This document shows, piece by piece, positions 19,116-27,616 of a DNA stretch of 64,000 bases (its first letter is position 1; every line of letters begins with the position of its first letter). A model generated the notes under the pieces. The model had not been told where the DNA came from. It saw only the letters and a list, made by a program, of their open reading frames with translations, and made no database searches. The translations under genes were made by a program, and so were the position numbers. Where the stretch lies: NCBI RefSeq assembly GCF_012726195.1, contig NZ_JAASAF010000013.1:62001-126000 (forward strand). Direction: 5' to 3'. The stretch comes from Rhodococcus sp. HNM0563 (GTDB lineage: Bacteria; Actinomycetota; Actinomycetes; Mycobacteriales; Mycobacteriaceae).

Positions 19116-20323
19116 TTCCCGAGTCCTTCCAGGAGTTTCTGCCAGTAGTTCAGGACCTCGACGCCCGTCGGGATCAGGAGGGGGTCGTCGGCCATATCCG
19201 GCCCGGACACGGCGCCCGGAGTGGTCTGCCCCTGCAATCCCAGATCATTCGGCCTCGGCGCAACACGTGCGCCGCGTTGGGAGAGATCTTCTCCTGGCGG
19301 GCAGTACAGGGAGTGGTTGGGCTCACGCGGACTCTCGTCACCGACCATCATCCGCTGGGTGTCGTAGACGCAGACCGGTCCCTGCGTCCCGACCAGAGAG
19401 AAGTCGGCGCGGTCGCCGTCGACGATGCCCGAGAGGTCGGCGAGCGTCGCGGGCATTGCATCGAGGAGCGCAGAGGCCGCGGGCGCACGCGGACCTGCCA
19501 CCTCTCCGATCGTGACGAGATTGGTCATGAGCACACCGAAGTTGTCCTTCGTACCGGCGAACAATTCTTCGGTACGTGCAAGCGCATCGGGTGAACGGTC
19601 GAGCAGGTACACCAGCGATTCTCTACTCCCGACGAGCTGGTCCGACACGTCGCGGAAGGCACGCATCGAACCGGGGAAGCTCTCCGAGTTACGCGCGAGA
19701 GAGTCGATCAGTCCGAGGCCTTCGTCGAGCAGTGTCGCAATGGTCGGGGCGCGTTCGGCAACCATTGCGGACAGGGAGTCGGCGTTCTCGAGCAGTGCCT
19801 GGAGTTCCGGTCCGGTGTCGCGGAGTGCAGTGCTCCATGTATCGCCCAGCGACACGATCGAATCGGCGTCGATGCTCTCGACGAGCTCGGTCATGTGCAG
19901 CAGCAGTTCATCGAGACGCATGCCCTGCATCTCCTCCGGCACCCGGAGTGTGTCGCCGCTGCGCAGATACGGTCCGTCGGCGGTCTCGGGCTCGATGTCC
20001 AGCGCAAGGATGCCGATGGCCGTCGCAGTGGACACCCGGCCCACGCTACCGACAGGGATCTGTGTTCCAGGATCGAGCGCGAGTTCCGCTGTGGACCCGA
20101 CACCGCCGGAATTGATCGTGACCGACTCGACCGTTCCCACCGCGACACCGCGATAGGTGACCGAGGTGCCCGGCCCGATACTGCGTGCATCGGCCAGCGT
20201 CGCTGTCAGCTCGACGGCGCCGCCGAGACTCTGCGGTCCGAGCACATAACGGACGCCGAACACGGTCGCGAAGATGCCGACCAGCACGAACGCCACCAGC
20301 TGAACGAGAACGGGGCGGGTCAT
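19112..20323 (-). CDS. mceF: MCE family protein MceF
   Basis: The 403-aa protein begins with a signal-anchor helix (VLVQLVAFVLVGIFATVFG). A MlaD/MCE domain follows (about 35-115: LTATLADARSIGPGTSVTYR, GVAVGTVESV), then a long helical region and a Pro-rich tail. In Mce systems six such subunits form a heterohexameric tunnel carrying lipids or sterols across the envelope to YrbE permeases. It overlaps mceE by the stop/start ATGA and the Mam gene likewise. It is the sixth mce gene in order. Confidence 0.93.
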   Translation of the reverse strand: MTRPVLVQLVAFVLVGIFATVFGVRYVLGPQSLGGAVELTATLADARSIGPGTSVTYRGVAVGTVESVTINSGGVGSTAELALDPGTQIPVGSVGRVSTATAIGILALDIEPETADGPYLRSGDTLRVPEEMQGMRLDELLLHMTELVESIDADSIVSLGDTWSTALRDTGPELQALLENADSLSAMVAERAPTIATLLDEGLGLIDSLARNSESFPGSMRAFRDVSDQLVGSRESLVYLLDRSPDALARTEELFAGTKDNFGVLMTNLVTIGEVAGPRAPAASALLDAMPATLADLSGIVDGDRADFSLVGTQGPVCVYDTQRMMVGDESPREPNHSLYCPPGEDLSQRGARVAPRPNDLGLQGQTTPGAVSGPDMADDPLLIPTGVEVLNYWQKLLEGLGN

Positions 20324-21381
20324 CGGAGTCCACCTTGCAGCAGGTCGGCGAGGTCCGACGCGATGTCGACGGGCTGCGATGCGTCGGTCTCTGCGCCGGG
20401 CGGCAAACCACCGGTGACGAGCAGATCGATCGCGGCAGGGATGTCGAAGGCACCGTCGAAGAGCAGATAGTCGCCCCGCACCGCCGAGTTGAAGCCGGCG
20501 ATGAAACCGTTGACGTTGACGAGCATCGACCCCACCGTGGCGTTGAAGTCACGGATTCCCGCAGTGATCTCTGCGAGGTCGTCGACCGCGGTACCGATCG
20601 TGGCGTCTTCGGCCATCACCGTATCGATCGACGACACCGCTGTTGCCGTGCTCGACACCAATGTTCGGAGGTCCTGTTGCTGCGCGGCAAGGAGCCCCAT
20701 CAGAGCCGTACTGTCGGCGATCCCGTTGTCTATCAGCTCCTGCTGCTGCGCGAGCCGCGCGGTCACCGAATCGACGGCCGCGAGAGTCCGGTCGAGATAC
20801 TCGGTGTTCTCGTCGGCCAGCGCCATCGTGGAGTCGAGCTTCGTGAGCATCGTACGGATCGACGCCCCGCGGCCTCCGAAAGCAGCATCGAGCTCGGTAG
20901 TGATGGTGCTGAGTTGGTCCAGCCCGCTGCCGTTGACGACATTGCCGAGCATCGCGAAAGTGCTCTCGATGTCAGGTCCGAGCTCGGTCCGGGTGATGGT
21001 GTCTCCTTCGGCGAGCAGTTCCTTCGATGCCTCTTCAGGCAGGTCGATCTGGATGTACGGGCTGCCCAAAGCCGAGGGCAGACGAACCGACGCACCGACG
21101 TTCGCCGGGAGATCCACGGACTCGTCCATGCTCAGCTCGACGAACGCCTGCTTGCCGTCGGTGGACATCGAGTACACGCGACCCACGATGGCCTGCCCGG
21201 CCCGGACCTCCGCACCGAGATCGACACGGTCGGCGCTCTCGAAGACCGCGGTCACGATGAATGTGGATCCTGGCCCGGTACGACCCATCGGCAAACTCTG
21301 GAAGCTCAGGCCACAACCCGACGTCAGCAGCCCGACCACCACAGCGAGGGCGACGAATACGATCCTGCTCCGCCGTGTCAT
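20320..21381 (-). CDS. mceE: MCE family lipoprotein MceE
   Basis: The 353-aa protein has a lipoprotein signal with lipobox LTSGC (lipidated Cys23), which distinguishes MceE (LprK-type) from its siblings. An MCE domain follows (FIVTAVFESADRVDLGAEVR, GQAIVGRVYSM), then coiled-coil-rich helices. The lipid anchor would fix the subunit to the outer face of the plasma membrane within the Mce tunnel. Start and stop overlap both neighbours by 4 nt. Confidence 0.93.
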   Translation of the reverse strand: MTRRSRIVFVALAVVVGLLTSGCGLSFQSLPMGRTGPGSTFIVTAVFESADRVDLGAEVRAGQAIVGRVYSMSTDGKQAFVELSMDESVDLPANVGASVRLPSALGSPYIQIDLPEEASKELLAEGDTITRTELGPDIESTFAMLGNVVNGSGLDQLSTITTELDAAFGGRGASIRTMLTKLDSTMALADENTEYLDRTLAAVDSVTARLAQQQELIDNGIADSTALMGLLAAQQQDLRTLVSSTATAVSSIDTVMAEDATIGTAVDDLAEITAGIRDFNATVGSMLVNVNGFIAGFNSAVRGDYLLFDGAFDIPAAIDLLVTGGLPPGAETDASQPVDIASDLADLLQGGLR

Positions 21382-22493
21382 CGCGGACCTCCCTCTCCCA
21401 GAGCGCGATCCAGCGACTCGGGAACAAGGTCCTCATACGGATCGGACAGGTCGAACGGCACGGTGATCGGATTGGTGAAACCTGCGCCGGTACACAGCGG
21501 CAGGCGTTCGCGAGCGCACAACTCCTGCGCGCGAGGGAATTGACTGATCTGAGTCGAGATGTTCAGACGGATCCGGCCACGTCCGTTCTCCCCGATCGCC
21601 TGGTCGATGTTCTGCATTGCCAGGGGCAGGACGTCGAACAGCTCCGCGAGCCCCACCTCGTTCGCGGCAAAGGTGTCGGTGAGGACACGGGCATTCGCCA
21701 TGACCTGTTCGACGTCACCTCCGCGCTCGGTGAGGAGGGTGTCGAGCTGATCGAGGATCGTGCTCAGTCGGGAGATCGGTGCCGACACATCGAGGTTCTG
21801 CCGCTGCAGCTCCTCCCCGAGTTCGGCGACACCGTCGACCAGTTCGGTGAGTGATCCCTCACGAGAGTTCACCGCGCGCACAGCCACCCCGAGATCATCG
21901 ATCAGTCCGCCGATGTCCTCGGACTTTGCTCCGACCACCGAGGTCGCCTGCCCCAGCGCGACGATGGCACGGTTCATCTGCTCACCGAGGCCCTCCGTCG
22001 CGTCGGCGGACACTTCCAGCGTGCGACCGAGATCGCCGCCTTCAGGCCCCATCGCCGCTGCGAGCGTGTCGATGCTCTCGAGCATCTCGTCCCAATTGAT
22101 GGGTGAATGACTACGTTCGACGGGAATCACGCCGTCGTCGCCCAATTGGGCTCCACCGCGGTAGGCAGGCGCGAGCTCGACGAACCGGTCGCTGATGACC
22201 GACGGGTTCATCACGAACGCCGTGACATTCTCAGGTAATGCGATATCGGACGGCACAGACATCGTCACTTCGACGTATGTCCCGGCGGGACGGACCTCTT
22301 CGACGGTACCGACGGGCAGGCCCAGCACCGCAACGTTGCTCCCGGGGTAGATTCCGCTCACGGTGGCGAACTGCGCAGTGACGGTGCGGGTCCGGTCCGG
22401 GCCCACCACGTACCAGACTCCGGCGGCGCACAACGCCAGCACCGCAACGATCGCGACTCCGCGAATCAGCCATGTCTTCGCAGTCGGATTCAC
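21378..22493 (-). CDS. mceD: MCE family protein MceD
   Basis: From GTG 22493 the 371-aa protein begins VNPTAKTWLIRGVAIVAVLA with a signal anchor. The MCE domain follows (RTVTAQFATVSGIYPGSNVA, VLGLPVGTVEEV), then an extended helical region. The longer open frame upstream is rejected because GTG 22493 overlaps the mceC stop (GTGA), the spacing used throughout this operon. It is the fourth subunit by order. Confidence 0.92.
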   Translation of the reverse strand: MNPTAKTWLIRGVAIVAVLALCAAGVWYVVGPDRTRTVTAQFATVSGIYPGSNVAVLGLPVGTVEEVRPAGTYVEVTMSVPSDIALPENVTAFVMNPSVISDRFVELAPAYRGGAQLGDDGVIPVERSHSPINWDEMLESIDTLAAAMGPEGGDLGRTLEVSADATEGLGEQMNRAIVALGQATSVVGAKSEDIGGLIDDLGVAVRAVNSREGSLTELVDGVAELGEELQRQNLDVSAPISRLSTILDQLDTLLTERGGDVEQVMANARVLTDTFAANEVGLAELFDVLPLAMQNIDQAIGENGRGRIRLNISTQISQFPRAQELCARERLPLCTGAGFTNPITVPFDLSDPYEDLVPESLDRALGEGGPR

Positions 22494-23527
22494 TTGCAGC
22501 CCTCCATCACTGCGATGGCGCACAGGAAATTGTCGGGTATGGGACCTGCGGGTGCGTGCACGTCGACCCACGTCCCGTTACCCGACGCATTGGTGGCCGC
22601 GCGTAGAGCGGACGGGAATTCGAGGAGGATGCGGTCGATGTTATCGGCGTTCGCCGCAAGCGTGTCGGTCACCGAACGCATGTTCCCGACGAGGGCGTTC
22701 AGGTCGTCGGAGTTGTCGGTCAGGAACGTCTCGGCCGACTCTGTGAGCGTTCGAAGATCCTCGACCAACTGGAAGAGCGCGTTTTTCCTCGCGGTGAGGA
22801 TGTTCACCACCGCGGTAGAGTTCTCCACGAGCGCGGCGACATCTTCGCTCTGATCGGTGACGATCGACGTGAGCGATTTCGATGCCTGCAACAGGGAAGT
22901 GATGCGAGCGTCGTTGCGCACCAGCATCTGCGAGGTCGCTTCCACCCCCGCGAGCGCTGAGGAGATCTGCTCTGAATCGGATGGCATGGTGTCGGCGAGA
23001 GTCTGCATCATCGCCTCGAGTCCTTCGACGTCGAGGCCGTCGGCCACACGCTCGGCATCGGTGGCGAGCTCGTCGAGACTGTATGGAACACCGGTGCGGT
23101 CCAGGGGAATCAGACCGTCATCGAGCTCACCTGCTCCGGCAGGCTGCACCGAGAGATACACCTTCCCGAGAACGGTCTTCAGTTTGACCTCGGCGCTCGT
23201 CCGGTCGCCGAGTGTCTGCGACCGGTCGATTCGGAAACCGACGATCAAGCGATCACCGGACAACTCCATCGACTCCACCCGTCCGGCCGGAACTCCCGCC
23301 ACATACACAGGATCATTCGGCTCGAGTCCTGCAGCGTTCGCGAGTTCGGCCGTGTACGAGTCCGTGCGCAACCAGTACACCACCGTCGGGGCTGCCAATG
23401 CCGCCAGCATGAGCACCGCTACCAACGCCATACCTGCGATACCCAGCACGATCGGGTTCGCATTCCGGTCGTGTCTACCGGAGAAGATCGCGGCGAAGGT
23501 GTCGCGAAGTGTGCGCCCGAGACTCAT
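22490..23527 (-). CDS. mceC: MCE family protein MceC
   Basis: From ATG 23527 the 345-aa protein starts MSLGRTLRDTFAAIFSGRHD. It has one TM helix (IVLGIAGMALVAVLMLAALA), an MCE domain (SYTAELANAAGLEPNDPVYV, AGVPAGRVESM) and a helical C-terminal region ending in a short Cys-containing tail (FLCAIAVMEGCK). ATG 23527 overlaps the mceB stop (ATGA), which rejects the 24-codon upstream extension. It lacks the long Pro-rich C-terminus seen in some MceC proteins. Confidence 0.92.
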   Translation of the reverse strand: MSLGRTLRDTFAAIFSGRHDRNANPIVLGIAGMALVAVLMLAALAAPTVVYWLRTDSYTAELANAAGLEPNDPVYVAGVPAGRVESMELSGDRLIVGFRIDRSQTLGDRTSAEVKLKTVLGKVYLSVQPAGAGELDDGLIPLDRTGVPYSLDELATDAERVADGLDVEGLEAMMQTLADTMPSDSEQISSALAGVEATSQMLVRNDARITSLLQASKSLTSIVTDQSEDVAALVENSTAVVNILTARKNALFQLVEDLRTLTESAETFLTDNSDDLNALVGNMRSVTDTLAANADNIDRILLEFPSALRAATNASGNGTWVDVHAPAGPIPDNFLCAIAVMEGCK

Positions 23528-24546
23528 CGGCACACCTCCGAATAGGTCGACCCGAAGATGTTGGTCTCGAAGTCGTTCGATTCGATCGTGAAATTGCACA
23601 TGTAGAGGTTGAGCCAGCCGCCGTAGTCGCCGATCCTGTTGATCTTGTGACCGAGTTCGGGCAGCAACGCCATCGAGCGGTTGAACTCGTCTGTCTGTGG
23701 AACCCAGGCATCGGTCATGGCTCGTAGGTCGGTGACGGTGGTATCGAGCGGTGCCATCGCGCCGGCCATCAGCACCGCGGTGGACCGCACCGCAGCGGAA
23801 CCGCGATCGATGAGGGTGGCGAGCTGATCGGTGTCGCCGGCGAGCGCCTGCCCCACCACATCCATGCCCGAGATGAGTTGTGATATTTCGTCGCTTCGCC
23901 GGTCGACGACAGTGACGAGTTGTTCGAGGTTCACGATGACGTCGTTCAACACCTGTTCCTGCTCGACGATGTCCGTGCTGACGGAAGCCACGTGCAGAAG
24001 CAGTGATTCGAGGGTCGCGCCCTGTCCTTGGAAGGCGTCGACGACCGAGGCGGCAAGGGAATTCATCTGCGCCGGGTCGAGCGCTTCGAAGAGCGGCTTG
24101 AATCCGTTGAGCAGGGCGGTGAGGTCGACGGGAGGGGTGGTCTGCTCGATCGGGATCGTCGAGCCGGGTTCGAGCACCTGACCGGCCGTGTCATCGGGCA
24201 GGCTCAGGGCGACGTACTTGACTCCGATCATGTCGCCGTAGTTGATGTCGGCGAGCACGTCGGTAGTGAGCTCGTGTCCGGCCTCGATTTCGAAGTCGAT
24301 TGCAGCACGGGATGTACCGTCGTCCTGCGGTTCGAATCTCACATCGGACACCTGGCCGATGCGGACCCCGGCGAGGGTGACGTCGCTGCCCGGGGTGAGA
24401 CCTTCGACATCGGTGAATTCCGCGGAGTAGTCGGTGGTGGATCCGACGATGGGGCGTTCCAGGGTGTTGCCGACCAGGACCGCTGCAAGGACCCCTACCA
24501 GGCAGAACCCGGCGAGCTGGATTCCCGGGCCGATATTCGATCTCAC
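23524..24546 (-). CDS. mceB: MCE family protein MceB
   Basis: The 340-aa protein starts at GTG 24546, overlapping the mceA stop. It has an N-terminal TM helix (IQLAGFCLVGVLAAVLVG) and an MCE domain (YSAEFTDVEGLTPGSDVTLA, GVRIGQVSDV). The segment GDMIGVKYVALS follows, and the C-terminus contains LNLYMCNF. Second subunit by position. Confidence 0.93.
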   Translation of the reverse strand: MRSNIGPGIQLAGFCLVGVLAAVLVGNTLERPIVGSTTDYSAEFTDVEGLTPGSDVTLAGVRIGQVSDVRFEPQDDGTSRAAIDFEIEAGHELTTDVLADINYGDMIGVKYVALSLPDDTAGQVLEPGSTIPIEQTTPPVDLTALLNGFKPLFEALDPAQMNSLAASVVDAFQGQGATLESLLLHVASVSTDIVEQEQVLNDVIVNLEQLVTVVDRRSDEISQLISGMDVVGQALAGDTDQLATLIDRGSAAVRSTAVLMAGAMAPLDTTVTDLRAMTDAWVPQTDEFNRSMALLPELGHKINRIGDYGGWLNLYMCNFTIESNDFETNIFGSTYSEVCR

Positions 24547-25835
24547 GGGATACTCACCGCCGCTCCTCGGACCAACGGGCCGAGCAGGACCGAAGCCGCG
24601 GTGGATGGATCATGCAGTAGTGCTGCAGGATCGGCCGGGTCGATACCGGCAGAGATCTGTTCGAGAAACCCGAGCGGCGCGCTCTCTGCAACGCCCGACA
24701 CGACCTGTCTGCGGCTCGTTGCGGAAGTCTGCACCGGGTCGCCGCAGTTCGAGCCTTCCATTCCGGGGTACCGCGGGCAATCCGCACTGGTGTACGGCAT
24801 GGGATCAGCGAAGTCGGCGATGGCGGTGATGTTGAACCGGCCTGTGGAGAATACTCGTGCGCCCGCTTCACCGAAGATTCCCACGTTCTTCAACGTCGCG
24901 TCGAGCCCCTCGGTGTTGCCTGCGAAGGCGCCGACGACCGGCGCTCCGTTACGCACGACTGCGATCATGTTGTCGGTGTTCGCGGAGAGCAGGTCGGCTC
25001 CCTGCGTTCCGAGCGCGGCGCCGCCGGACAGGAGGCGGGCAATTCCGTCCTCGTGTTCGAGCGCGATTCGTGACAGTTCCGAGGCATTCTGCATCACGGT
25101 GATGACGTCGTCGGTGGCGGCAGACATCGACTCCGCCACGGCCGCCATCTGTGGCGCCGCCGCGATACCGGTGTCGACGAGCAGACCGAGGTCCTCCGTG
25201 AGCGCGGCCATCCGATCGATCGTGACACCCAGCGCTTCTCCACGCCCCTCCAGAGCTTGGCTCACAGCATCGAGTGCGATGGACAATTGCTCGGGACGCA
25301 ACTGTTCGAGCATGTCGGCGGCACGATAGTAGAGATCGGCGAGTTGCACGGCCTCATCCGACGTGTCGAAGACGACCTCGGCACCGTCCGACAGCCGCGG
25401 GCCGATCTCCGGATTCTCCGGCGGGACGAGCTCGATGAACACGTCGCCGAACAGCGTGCGCGGCACGATCCGTGCTACCACGGACGCGGGAATCTCGGCG
25501 ATCCCGTCCTCGCCCAGTTGCATGGTGAGGCGAGAGCTTGCGACACCTGCGTCGATTCCGATGACGGACCCGACGTGCACCCCCTGGTACTGCACACCCG
25601 CGGCCCCCTGGATCAGGCCGGCTTCGGCCGGAACTGTCGCGTTGACCTGCGGATCACGCGAGAGAACACCTGCGCCCGACGCCACGAGCAGGCCGCCGAT
25701 GATGATCAGGACGACGGACGCGATCGCACCGATGGCGGCGAGTGCGCCCCTTCCCGGCCCTCCCGTCCGGTTCCTGCGTTGCCTTGCAACTGTGCTTCCG
25801 GTTCTCGACCGTTCGATGGTGGCAGTGCTTGTCAC
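24543..25835 (-). CDS. mceA: MCE family protein MceA
   Basis: From GTG 25835 the 430-aa protein starts VTSTATIERSRTGS. It has a TM helix (IASVVLIIIGGLLVASGAG) and the first MCE domain of the operon (VNATVPAEAGLIQGAAGVQY, GVHVGSVIGI). The helical body follows, with a cholesterol-uptake-porter-type C-terminal extension. The start is fixed by the 4-nt GTGA overlap with yrbEB; the open frame upstream belongs to another phase. Mce1A-type subunits form the tunnel's membrane-proximal part. Confidence 0.92.
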   Translation of the reverse strand: MTSTATIERSRTGSTVARQRRNRTGGPGRGALAAIGAIASVVLIIIGGLLVASGAGVLSRDPQVNATVPAEAGLIQGAAGVQYQGVHVGSVIGIDAGVASSRLTMQLGEDGIAEIPASVVARIVPRTLFGDVFIELVPPENPEIGPRLSDGAEVVFDTSDEAVQLADLYYRAADMLEQLRPEQLSIALDAVSQALEGRGEALGVTIDRMAALTEDLGLLVDTGIAAAPQMAAVAESMSAATDDVITVMQNASELSRIALEHEDGIARLLSGGAALGTQGADLLSANTDNMIAVVRNGAPVVGAFAGNTEGLDATLKNVGIFGEAGARVFSTGRFNITAIADFADPMPYTSADCPRYPGMEGSNCGDPVQTSATSRRQVVSGVAESAPLGFLEQISAGIDPADPAALLHDPSTAASVLLGPLVRGAAVSIP

Positions 25836-26695
25836 GACAGCCCGACCCCCGGAATCGTCGGGACCAAGCCCCACAATGCAAAGGTGAGAACCACATCGGT
25901 GACACCGATTGCGAGGATGCTCGTGCGCAGTGCCCGTCCGGCAGCGCGGCCGACGCCTTCGGGTCCGCCGGACGCATAGAACCCGTAGGAGCAGTGGACG
26001 ATCGCGACGATCATCGCGAACACCACGGCCTTGGTGAGTGAGTACCACAGGTCGGACGGGGACAATGCGAGGTGGAAGTAGTAGTCGTAGGTTCCCGCCG
26101 AGTTCCCCTGGAAGTTCACGACGACGAGTCGGGTCGCGACGTACGATCCGAGCAGGCCCACCATGTAGATCGGGATGACACATACCGCAGCGGCGATGAG
26201 ACGCGTGCTCGCAAGGAAGGGCACCGATCGCACGGCCATCGCGTCGAGTGCATCGATTTCGTCGGAGATCCGCATCGCCCCGAGCTGTGCGGTGAACCCG
26301 GTACCGACCTTGGCGGCCAACGCGATCGACGCGACAACCGGAGCGAGTTCGCGGGTGTTGGCGATCGCCGAGAGCATCCCCGACAGCGACGTCATACCGA
26401 TGAGTTCGAGCCCTCGCTGGGTTTCGACCCCCACCATCATGGCGGCAACCGCGGACATCGCGAGCACGATGCCTATCGTGCCACCACCGGCGAGCAGCGA
26501 CGCGTAGCCGAAGCTGACTTCCCCGATGTGACGCAGGACGTGCGAGAAGTACCGGTGCAGCGCCGTGGGAATACCGGCGACAGCACGGAAAGCGAACACG
26601 ACGTGGCGGCCAACTTCGGCACATCCGTCGACCACTGCGGTGAACGGACGCCCCACCGCCGACCGCGCTCGTGCCGCGGTGGAATACGAGATCAT
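25832..26695 (-). CDS. yrbEB: YrbE/MlaE-family ABC permease, second subunit
   Basis: The 287-aa polytopic protein (five or six TM helices) begins MISYSTAARARSAVGRPF. It carries the MlaE-family signature LAAKVGTGFTAQLGAMRISD followed by EIDALDAMAV, a cytoplasmic coupling segment contacting the MceG/Mkl ATPase (not encoded in this window). Its ATG overlaps the yrbEA stop (TGATG). With yrbEA it forms the inner-membrane channel of the Mce importer. Confidence 0.93.
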   Translation of the reverse strand: MISYSTAARARSAVGRPFTAVVDGCAEVGRHVVFAFRAVAGIPTALHRYFSHVLRHIGEVSFGYASLLAGGGTIGIVLAMSAVAAMMVGVETQRGLELIGMTSLSGMLSAIANTRELAPVVASIALAAKVGTGFTAQLGAMRISDEIDALDAMAVRSVPFLASTRLIAAAVCVIPIYMVGLLGSYVATRLVVVNFQGNSAGTYDYYFHLALSPSDLWYSLTKAVVFAMIVAIVHCSYGFYASGGPEGVGRAAGRALRTSILAIGVTDVVLTFALWGLVPTIPGVGLS

Positions 26696-27513
26696 CAGTA
26701 CGTACCCACTGCCGGTACCATCACCGTGTACATCTGGGACAGAACGGTATTGACGACGAACACCATGATGAAGGCGAGCACCACGCCTTCGTTGACTGCA
26801 TCGGCAACACCACTCGGACCGCCTTTGGCATGAAGTCCCTTGAACGACGCGATGAGAGCCGACGTGACACCGAAACAGGCCGACTTGACCATGGCCATGA
26901 CGAAGTCCGACAGGCGTCCGTACTCGGACAGGGTACGGAGGAATGCTCCGCCGGACCCGTCGTTGAGATAGATCTCGTACAGATAGCAGGCGCCGATACC
27001 GACGACGGTGACGAGCGCGCACAGGACGATCGACACGAGCACCGATGCGATGAGGCGGGGGACCACAAGCCGGTCGATCACGTTGAGGCCGAGGACCTCC
27101 ATCGCATCGATCTCCTCGCGAATGGTGCGCGAACCGAGGTCGGCGCAGATTGCAGAACCACCGACCCCGGCGAGCATCAGCGCGCACACCAGCGCCGCCG
27201 CCTGCCCCACGACGACGAACGATACGATCGCGCCTGAATAGGCGCCGGCGCCGAGTTGCCCGGCGAGGGATCCCACCGACACGGCGATGAGCACGCCGAT
27301 CGGCAGCATGAGCAGAAGTGAAGGTCCGCTACATACCCTCGCGATGAACAGTACCTGCGTAAATGTCTCCCCCAGAGACAGTTTCCGCTGGGCGACTACA
27401 CGGAACGCCGCGACGAGCGTCTCGAGCGAAAAGCCGACCAACGCACCGACCTGGATAGCCAGGTCGTGCGCAGGGCCTTTCGCCTTCGGAAGCTCGAATG
27501 CCACGTTCCCCAC
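26695..27513 (-). CDS. yrbEA: YrbE/MlaE-family ABC permease, first subunit
   Basis: The 272-aa polytopic protein has the MlaE coupling signature GVGGSAICADLGSRTIREEI followed by DAMEVLGLNVIDRLVVPR, plus five to six predicted TM helices. GTG 27513 is reported; a second GTG at 27504 has better spacing from the GAGGGGG motif and may be the true start. The gene follows fadD5 after about 100 bp, as in mycobacterial mce1. Confidence 0.92.
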   Translation of the reverse strand: MGNVAFELPKAKGPAHDLAIQVGALVGFSLETLVAAFRVVAQRKLSLGETFTQVLFIARVCSGPSLLLMLPIGVLIAVSVGSLAGQLGAGAYSGAIVSFVVVGQAAALVCALMLAGVGGSAICADLGSRTIREEIDAMEVLGLNVIDRLVVPRLIASVLVSIVLCALVTVVGIGACYLYEIYLNDGSGGAFLRTLSEYGRLSDFVMAMVKSACFGVTSALIASFKGLHAKGGPSGVADAVNEGVVLAFIMVFVVNTVLSQMYTVMVPAVGTY

Positions 27514-27616
27514 CCCCCTCGGTGTCTACTGTTCATATGCCGGGCATCGACGGCCGGCGCCTGGTCCATCCCCTCCGCATGCCGTCCTGCAGTGTTGCGG
27601 AACGGACTTCAGGAGT